Positions 13,865-19,068 of a stretch of DNA of 19,068 nucleotides are shown here, piece after piece (position 1 is the first letter of the stretch; every line of letters starts with the position of its first letter). The notes under the pieces were generated by a model. That model made no database searches, was not told where the DNA came from, and worked only from the letters and a program-made list of their open reading frames with translations. Where the stretch lies: assembly GCA_964587525.1 (NCBI GenBank), contig CAZPLZ010000053.1, forward strand, positions 1 through 19,068, in the 5' to 3' direction. Source of the DNA: CAZPLZ01 sp964587525. GTDB lineage: Bacteria > Oederibacteriota > CAKKQC01. The translations under genes were made by a program, and so were the position numbers.

Positions 13865-16052
13865 AAACTGTTATCAGCAGCGCGGCCGCTGTGCAGCATG
13901 AAAGCCATAGACCAATTTTAAAGGACCAGGAGTCATAGGTCATCCGGACCGTGTGCTCGCCCGCTGGGACCGCAAGCGCCCGCAGGGCGCCATACGCGCG
14001 CAACACCGGGACGCGCACGGCGTCCACATACGCCTTCCAGGCCGGGTACCAGACTTCCGAGAACACCAGCAGCCCATCCCCGGGCAGGCTGACGCTGGCC
14101 GTGATGTCATCCTGGCCATACTTGCACGCGATCGACCCGCGGGTGGCCAGCCGGGCACCCAGCAAGGCAGGAACGAGAGGCGAATCTGTTGGCATGCGCG
14201 ATGGCACCCAGCCAGGCTTGTTCATCTCCTCCAGCACATCCTCAAAAGTGTCGCATGGAATCACCCCGCCGGCCAGGAAGGCGCGTGGGAGCGGGGCAGG
14301 ATGCGCGAAGATAGTCACACGACCACCGTCACCCCGATCGATCGTGGCCAACACCTCTGCGCCCTGAGGTGCCGGCCCGGTGGTCACGATATATCGCACG
14401 TTCAGTACTGACAGTTGGGCCACTGACGAAGCTGAAAGGGCAGATTGTAACAGATGCCGGTACCGCGCCAGCGGAAGCCCATGATACCCCGAGATCCAGT
14501 GCAAGCCATGGTACATCCGGCGGTTCGGCAGGCCAAAATACTCATCGGTCGCCACGCGGAATTGAGAAGGTGCCAGCCGGCCACCCTCCCTCCCGGGCGA
14601 AAGGAGGAACGTCATGACCGGACCGGGCTCCCGCTGAGCCGCAGCCGGTGCGAATATGAAATACCTGGCGGACGAAACCAGCAGATCCGTCACCGTCACC
14701 CCCCATGCCACCACGGCGCGGAGGGCGAACGGCAGGGGGGTCACCACCAGCATTCCTAAAGCGCCGGCCGTCACCACACCGCTGACTGCGCCCTTCTTCA
14801 GAGAGTCCATGAATGTGCCGTTGATATCCTCCTGAGTGATCCGGCCTTCCTGAAGGTGCTCAGCTACAAACTTGGGCAGGCTGGCTGCACCCGCCAGCCG
14901 CGGAGCCCGGGAGGAGAGTGTCCAGGCCACGACGCCGAAGACAAGCAACAATCCGGCGGCGGTCACCGCGCCACGTTTCCTCCCACTTAAGATCTCGTCC
15001 CACCCGCGCGCCGCCAGGACGCAAGCCGCCAGATGTGTGAAGGACAGCCAGCGCAACGGCGTGCGGAATCCCGAAAAGACGGGAACCTGAGCGAGCCATT
15101 CACCAACCGGCGTGGCGGGCCCCAGCGCCAGCAGCACACCGGCGGCAGCGAGGATGACCCAGCGGGTTTCGGTTCGCCAGGCGGCTGCACCACCGATGAC
15201 CGCCAGGGCCAGCGGAAGCAGGCCGGGATAATCCGTGGAGGACCGGAACAGATGCGGGCCGAAATAGGGTTGAAGAGTCCCCCAGATCTCCGGGAGGAGA
15301 AACGCGATGGCATCCCAGGGTGAGAGCGCCCAGAGCGCCGATAATCCTGGCTCAGGTTTGGCGCGGACCGAATGGGCATAGTACTCTAAGCCAGGCACCC
15401 AGATCACGGCGCTTAACCCAGCCACCACACCCCCCAGCACGGCCAGCCGCAGGCTGCGCGCGGGAAGGCTTGGAAGGGAGAAAGGGCAAAGGATCCAGGC
15501 GGCGCTGATGAGAAGCGCGAACGCCACAAACTGCATAGAGATGGTCAACGCCGGCAGCGCCAGCAGCGCCCCAGCTCCCGCAAACCAGGCCAGCCGCCCG
15601 CTCAGCCGGCCCTCCTCCAGGCAGGCAAACATGAGCGGGAGCCAGGCCAGGGATCGAACCCAGTGCGGATGGCCCGCAGCTACAAGTGTGAACAGATGCC
15701 CACCGAGCATGTAACACAGTCCTCCCATAAACGCGGCGGACGGTGACCGTCCGGAGCGTCTCAGCCACCAGAGCATCCCGGTGCCGGCCAGCCACAGGTG
15801 AGCCATGAGGTCCAGCGCGTAAAATGTTGAGGGTTCGATGTCCACGAACAGCGAGCCAAGCTCGGTTGGATACAACGCCAGCACATTCAACGAAACCAGA
15901 TGTGGCTGGCCAGAAAAAATATACGGATTCCAAAATGGCAACCGGCCTTCCCGGGCAAACATCTCGTGGGTGAATTGAAAGAAGGGATAATGGAGATCAG
16001 TCCAGTCACCCCCCGCCAGAGCGCCCAAGGGATTGACCGCCGGCCCCAGCAC
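13836..16052 (-). CDS. YfhO-like polytopic membrane protein
   Basis: A 738-aa integral membrane protein of the YfhO family (GT-C-like proteins implicated in glycosylation of surface polymers). The first part carries the family-type GGDWTDLHYPFFQFTHEM loop with acidic residues and WNPYIFSGQP. About ten hydrophobic segments follow (for example LLALAVIGG, VILAAAGVLLALGPATPV), then a soluble C-terminal domain (residues about 490-700) and a final helix. In-frame codons upstream of the GTG at 16052 encode a well-formed first helix (VRKRTVVAASLVYLAVLLLV) with basic residues before it, but no ATG, GTG or TTG exists in that stretch, so the true start is unclear. The last residues come from the repeat. 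The substrate is unknown. Confidence 0.8.
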   Translation of the reverse strand: MLGPAVNPLGALAGGDWTDLHYPFFQFTHEMFAREGRLPFWNPYIFSGQPHLVSLNVLALYPTELGSLFVDIEPSTFYALDLMAHLWLAGTGMLWWLRRSGRSPSAAFMGGLCYMLGGHLFTLVAAGHPHWVRSLAWLPLMFACLEEGRLSGRLAWFAGAGALLALPALTISMQFVAFALLISAAWILCPFSLPSLPARSLRLAVLGGVVAGLSAVIWVPGLEYYAHSVRAKPEPGLSALWALSPWDAIAFLLPEIWGTLQPYFGPHLFRSSTDYPGLLPLALAVIGGAAAWRTETRWVILAAAGVLLALGPATPVGEWLAQVPVFSGFRTPLRWLSFTHLAACVLAARGWDEILSGRKRGAVTAAGLLLVFGVVAWTLSSRAPRLAGAASLPKFVAEHLQEGRITQEDINGTFMDSLKKGAVSGVVTAGALGMLVVTPLPFALRAVVAWGVTVTDLLVSSARYFIFAPAAAQREPGPVMTFLLSPGREGGRLAPSQFRVATDEYFGLPNRRMYHGLHWISGYHGLPLARYRHLLQSALSASSVAQLSVLNVRYIVTTGPAPQGAEVLATIDRGDGGRVTIFAHPAPLPRAFLAGGVIPCDTFEDVLEEMNKPGWVPSRMPTDSPLVPALLGARLATRGSIACKYGQDDITASVSLPGDGLLVFSEVWYPAWKAYVDAVRVPVLRAYGALRALAVPAGEHTVRMTYDSWSFKIGLWLSCCTAAALLITVSLSPLGGRG

Positions 16053-16090
16053 GAGGAGCAGGACCGCGAGATAGACGAGCGAGGCAGCGA

Positions 16091-16447
16091 CTACAGTTCT
16101 TTTTCTAACTTGGCGATGGCTTTTTTGAGTTCGAGGCGGCCGCGACCCAGGTTGCCGTCCAGGTTCATGGCCAGCGCGAGGAAGTAATCCTTTCCGACCG
16201 TCATCATCAGCATGGTGGTTTTTTCGGTGGAGATCATCACCTCATTGGTGGTCCCGATCCCGAATTCTTCGCTGGCCTTCCGGGCACTTTTAACAATCGT
16301 CGCGTATTCAGCTCCAGCGACGGTCATGTCAAAGTCAGGCCGGGTAGAAATCTGCTCCACCACAATGCCGTCCAGGCCGACGAGAGCCGACCCCACCGCG
16401 CCATCCACATTGCTGACCGTTTCGCGCAGCACAGTCTTGAAATCCAT
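16091..16447 (-). CDS. Roadblock/LC7-domain protein (MglB-like)
   Basis: A 118-aa single-domain roadblock/LC7 protein. Members such as MglB regulate small Ras-like GTPases (MglA) in cell polarity and motility, or act in other signalling. The sequence shows the domain's typical start (NVDGAVGSALVGLDGIVVEQ), the central helix (EYATIVKSARKASEEFG) and strand pairs (EVMISTEKTTMLMMTVGKDYFLA region), ending in a charged helix ELKKAIAKLEKEL. ATG 16447 lies 6 nt after the TPR-roadblock stop. No MglA-type GTPase is in the window. The partner could be the upstream protein, which ends in a related domain. Confidence 0.88.
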   Translation of the reverse strand: MDFKTVLRETVSNVDGAVGSALVGLDGIVVEQISTRPDFDMTVAGAEYATIVKSARKASEEFGIGTTNEVMISTEKTTMLMMTVGKDYFLALAMNLDGNLGRGRLELKKAIAKLEKEL

Positions 16448-16453
16448 GGGGTC

Positions 16454-17506
16454 CTAGCTTACCCCAGTCAACCGCTTCAGGCAATCATTCAGCGCGATAC
16501 GCAAAAGCCCCACCTTGACGCCTGCCCCCGCGAGCACGACAAGAATGCCAGCAGGAGTGGGGCTCACCATCACTAACCCTTCCGTCCCGAGAATGAACGC
16601 CTGCTTCACTTCTCCCTGGTTCATTCGGGAGGAGGCCCGTTTGGTGACATCCGAGAGTTGACGGACCACGGTCACCATGTTCTCTGCAGACTCCCAGGCA
16701 GGAGGCTTGCCGGAGGCCCTTATCTCCTTCTCGGTGATGAGAAACGCCTGCCGCATCCCCTCGGTTGCGGCAAGTTGATTCAGAATTTCGGTGATGCGGT
16801 CCTCGCCCGGCAGCGGCGGCGAGGCACCCGCCGCGCCAGTAGCGGGTTGCACAGCTTTGCGCTCCTCTTTGCGGGTCGAGCGCGGAGGGGCAGGCTCGGG
16901 CCCCGAGGCAGCCGGTTGGGGGGCTTCCGGTTTGGGGGCGGCCTGTGTAGGCCCCCCCATCAAACCAAGCAGGTTTGATATTTCCTCCTCGCTGAACTTT
17001 TCTCCACCAGTCCTGGCACCTTGAGCGGGCGCCGGTATCTTATGAACTTCAGCCGGCGGTGAGGATTTAGGCGCCGCGCCCCCCTTGCGCATCCGCTCCA
17101 GCGCCACCTGCAACGCCTGCTGCGCGTCGGCATCGTCAGGGTTCAACGAGAGGATCTTCTGGTATTCCGTGATGGCTTCTCCGAATCTGCCCAGTGCCAT
17201 GAACGCCTGGCTCAGGAGCGTATGGGCTGTAAGATTGTTCGGCTCGCGCTGCACCACTTTGGTGAGCACGTCCACCGCCTCCTCATGTTCGTGCTCCGCG
17301 GTTAAGACACGGCCCATCATCAGCAATCCGCTTGGCAGGTTTGGATGCCGGCTCAACCCGGTCCGGCATACCGACAGCGCCTTTGACAGCTCCCCTTTCT
17401 TTCGTAAGGCGTCAGCGAGCTGCACAAAGACCAGGGAATCTGGATCTGTCTTGAGCTTGTCTTGATACGACTCGATGGCGGTATCGAGCATTTCATTGTT
17501 GGCCAC
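16454..17506 (-). CDS. TPR protein with C-terminal roadblock-like domain
   Basis: A 350-aa protein in three parts. Residues about 1-145 are TPR repeats (for example AHTLLSQAFMALGRFGEAIT and YQKILSLNPDDADAQQAL). Residues about 145-240 are a low-complexity proline/alanine linker with an acidic SEEEISNLLGLMGG motif. Residues about 240-350 look like a roadblock/LC7-type domain (EGMRQAFLITEKEIRASG, VKQAFILGTEGLVMVSPTP, GILVVLAGAGVKVGLLRIAL). The pairing of TPR scaffold and roadblock suggests it recruits a GTPase or the small roadblock protein encoded next. It starts with GTG at 17506; no clear Shine-Dalgarno is present, and ATG 17491 (MLDTAIESYQ) is an alternative. The gene sits 16 nt after aroB. 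Confidence 0.82.
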   Translation of the reverse strand: MANNEMLDTAIESYQDKLKTDPDSLVFVQLADALRKKGELSKALSVCRTGLSRHPNLPSGLLMMGRVLTAEHEHEEAVDVLTKVVQREPNNLTAHTLLSQAFMALGRFGEAITEYQKILSLNPDDADAQQALQVALERMRKGGAAPKSSPPAEVHKIPAPAQGARTGGEKFSEEEISNLLGLMGGPTQAAPKPEAPQPAASGPEPAPPRSTRKEERKAVQPATGAAGASPPLPGEDRITEILNQLAATEGMRQAFLITEKEIRASGKPPAWESAENMVTVVRQLSDVTKRASSRMNQGEVKQAFILGTEGLVMVSPTPAGILVVLAGAGVKVGLLRIALNDCLKRLTGVS

Positions 17507-17522
17507 GTCAGCTTTTAACTCC

Positions 17523-18602
17523 CTACGGATCCGCCATCTTCAACATCATACGGGGACTCACATCGTCCCTCACCGTAACACCGCCGATTTTTCGTGTCAA
17601 CACAACGCGCAGGTGCCCGCGCCGGCGTTTCTTGTCCACCGCTTGAGCACGAAGGATCCGAGCCCGTGAGAGCCCAGCCGGAACGCTGACCGGCAGCCCC
17701 AGGATTCGTAAGAGCGTCTCAAGGCGGGTGGGAACCTCTGGCGCACAGATGCCCAGCTTGGCGGAGACACGCGCCGCGCCAACCATCCCGATCGACACCG
17801 CCTCGCCGTGCAGCAGGCGGCGATACCCCCCCGCAGCTTCCAGCGCGTGTCCCAGGGTGTGGCCGAAGTTCAGGATGATACGCCGTCCCGTTTCCCGTTC
17901 ATCACCTGAGACGATCGTCGCTTTGATCCGGCTGCTGGCTTCGATCACATATTGAAGCGCCGCCGTCTCACCACGCAGCACGCGGGGTGCGTTCCGCTCA
18001 AGCCAGACAAACAGACTTGGGTTCGCGATCACACCGTACTTCACCACCTCCGCCAGTCCCGCCCGCAACTGGCGCTGCGAAAGTGTCGTTAACACTCGAG
18101 GATCAGACAGGACCGCCGCAGGCTGGTGGAACGCGCCAGCCAGGTTTTTTCCCTCGGGCAGGTCCACCGCGGTTTTTCCACCGATGGCAGCGTCCACCTG
18201 CGCTTCCAGTGTTGTTGGAATCTGCACGTACCGGATCCCACGCGCATAGACCGCCGCGACAAACCCCGCCGTGTCACCGACGCTCCCGCCACCAAGAGCG
18301 ACCACGACCGCATCCCGGCCAGCGCGAGCGCGGGCCAGCCGCCTGAGAAGCCGGCCAGCACAGGCCAACGTTTTCGCGCGCTCGCCATCCGGCACCGGCA
18401 ACCAGCGCAAAGCCAAGCCAGCGCGACGACAGGAGGCGCGCAGGGTTAAGCCGTGCAACCGGACGACCGGGGCTGAAGAGCAGACGTAGAGTTCGTTGAT
18501 CCCAAGGAGGCGCTTGAGTCGCATGCCGGCAGTACGCAGGAGCCCGCAACCGATGATGACCGGATACGATCGAACCCCCAGCTTGACCCTGACCGTACGC
18601 AT
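17523..18602 (-). CDS. aroB: 3-Dehydroquinate synthase
   Basis: Second step of the shikimate pathway: converts DAHP to 3-dehydroquinate using NAD+ and zinc; cytosolic, 359 aa. The NAD-binding GGGSVGD lies at residues 104-110 and PTTLEAQVDAAIGGKTAVDL follows. The zinc ligands are E185 (GLAEVVKYG), H248 (FGHTLGHALE) and H265 (LLHGEAVSIGM). ATG 18602 shares a base with the aroK stop (TGATG), the classic aroK-aroB order. No disruption is seen. Confidence 0.95.
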   Translation of the reverse strand: MRTVRVKLGVRSYPVIIGCGLLRTAGMRLKRLLGINELYVCSSAPVVRLHGLTLRASCRRAGLALRWLPVPDGERAKTLACAGRLLRRLARARAGRDAVVVALGGGSVGDTAGFVAAVYARGIRYVQIPTTLEAQVDAAIGGKTAVDLPEGKNLAGAFHQPAAVLSDPRVLTTLSQRQLRAGLAEVVKYGVIANPSLFVWLERNAPRVLRGETAALQYVIEASSRIKATIVSGDERETGRRIILNFGHTLGHALEAAGGYRRLLHGEAVSIGMVGAARVSAKLGICAPEVPTRLETLLRILGLPVSVPAGLSRARILRAQAVDKKRRRGHLRVVLTRKIGGVTVRDDVSPRMMLKMADP

Positions 18603-19068
18603 CAGCGGGTCCCCCTCACTCCCCTCTTGAGCTTAGGACCCCTCTCCCTTTTCCCTCTCCCAAGGCGTTGAATAATCCGGGCCGCCGCGCGGGAGGGTGT
18701 GAGCTCCCCCGCGCGCACTATCACATCAGCTCTTGCGTAGTGCCGCTGCCGTCTGGCTAAGAAACGAGCGATCAGGCCGCGCAGCGCCCGGGGGTTCCCG
18801 CCCGCTCTCGCCAGCAGGGGCCGGCCAGCGGCGTTCCGGAGTCTGGCGGCCAGTTGAGCAGGAGGCACCTTGAGATAGACGATGCGCCCAGCCCGCTTGA
18901 GCCACTGGCGGTTGCGGGCAAACACCGGCGCTCCCCCGCCCGCAGCGATCACCCGCCGGCTCATCCGCGGCAGCGAGCGGATCGCGCGATGTTCCAGGTT
19001 TCGGAACGCCGCCTCTCCGCGGGCGCGGAACAGCGCGGCAACACGATGCCCCGTCTGTCGCTCGATCA
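18602..19068 (-). CDS. aroK: Shikimate kinase, N-terminal part beyond window
   Basis: Phosphorylates shikimate in the aromatic amino acid pathway. Only the C-terminal part is present; the frame is open to the right edge and begins IERQTGHRVAALFRARGEAA, followed by FRNLE. It continues with VIAAGGGAPVF (the shikimate-binding GGG), the lid-region RPLL, and the adenine-binding C-terminal region. The P-loop is outside the window, so its integrity cannot be judged. The last residues (GKRERGPKLKRGVRGTR) are basic and come from a repeat-like GC-rich segment. The stop overlaps the aroB start. Confidence 0.88.
   Translation of the reverse strand, partial: IERQTGHRVAALFRARGEAAFRNLEHRAIRSLPRMSRRVIAAGGGAPVFARNRQWLKRAGRIVYLKVPPAQLAARLRNAAGRPLLARAGGNPRALRGLIARFLARRQRHYARADVIVRAGELTPSRAAARIIQRLGRGKRERGPKLKRGVRGTR
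18604..18660. repeat. Degenerate REP-like segment in the aroK 3' end
   Basis: CCCCCTCACTCCCCTC followed, after a spacer, by CCCCTCTCCCTTTTCCCTC. The word content resembles the other repeats, but the hairpin is not preserved. It supplies the C-terminal basic tail of AroK. It is considered a decayed copy; this is a weak call. Confidence 0.4.

Overview
This is a GC-rich bacterial window in which every gene I can support lies on the minus strand, so transcription runs from high to low coordinates. The right two thirds (about 7.4-19.1 kb) is a compact Gram-negative-looking chromosomal block: aroK (partial), aroB, a TPR-roadblock fusion, a roadblock/LC7 protein, a YfhO-like membrane protein, a secreted SGNH-like protein, a TlpA-like lipoprotein, eno, a YqeK-type HD hydrolase, a small unknown protein, argS and a thioredoxin. 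Most neighbours overlap or are a few bases apart. GC-rich hairpin repeats of the CCCTCACCCT...CCCTCTCCCCC kind recur in it. The taxon cannot be fixed from this sequence; a GC-rich, lipoprotein-bearing lineage such as Methylomirabilota (NC10) or a deltaproteobacterial relative fits, but that is only a guess.

The left third (1-7.2 kb) is the accessory part: a type I-G (formerly I-U/Dpsyc) CRISPR-Cas effector operon. In transcription order it holds (i) a 101-codon collapsed cas3, with the N-terminal Walker A region joined in frame to the C-terminal end of the HD domain; (ii) an ORF6N-domain gene; (iii) a 34-codon stub of csx17; (iv) a second, nearly complete cas3 split by one in-frame TAG between helicase and HD domain; (v) csb3 (a GSU0052/Cas8g2-like subunit); (vi) csb1 (Cas7); (vii) csb2 (Cas5-Cas6 fusion), which runs off the left edge. 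Start and stop codons overlap by 1-8 nt at almost every junction, so even the wrecked genes keep the translational coupling intact.

The locus reads as a composite of two type I-G versions: a csx17-type cas3-csx17 pair decayed to stubs, followed by a cas3-csb3-csb1-csb2 module. Csb1, Csb2 and Csb3 would form the crRNA-guided complex and Cas3 would unwind and degrade the target. The TAG in cas3 would abolish or strongly reduce a helicase-HD fusion, so interference may be impaired unless the stop is read through or the parts act separately. No cas1, cas2, cas4 or CRISPR array is visible; they may lie beyond the left edge. No stretch longer than about 210 bases lacks a gene.
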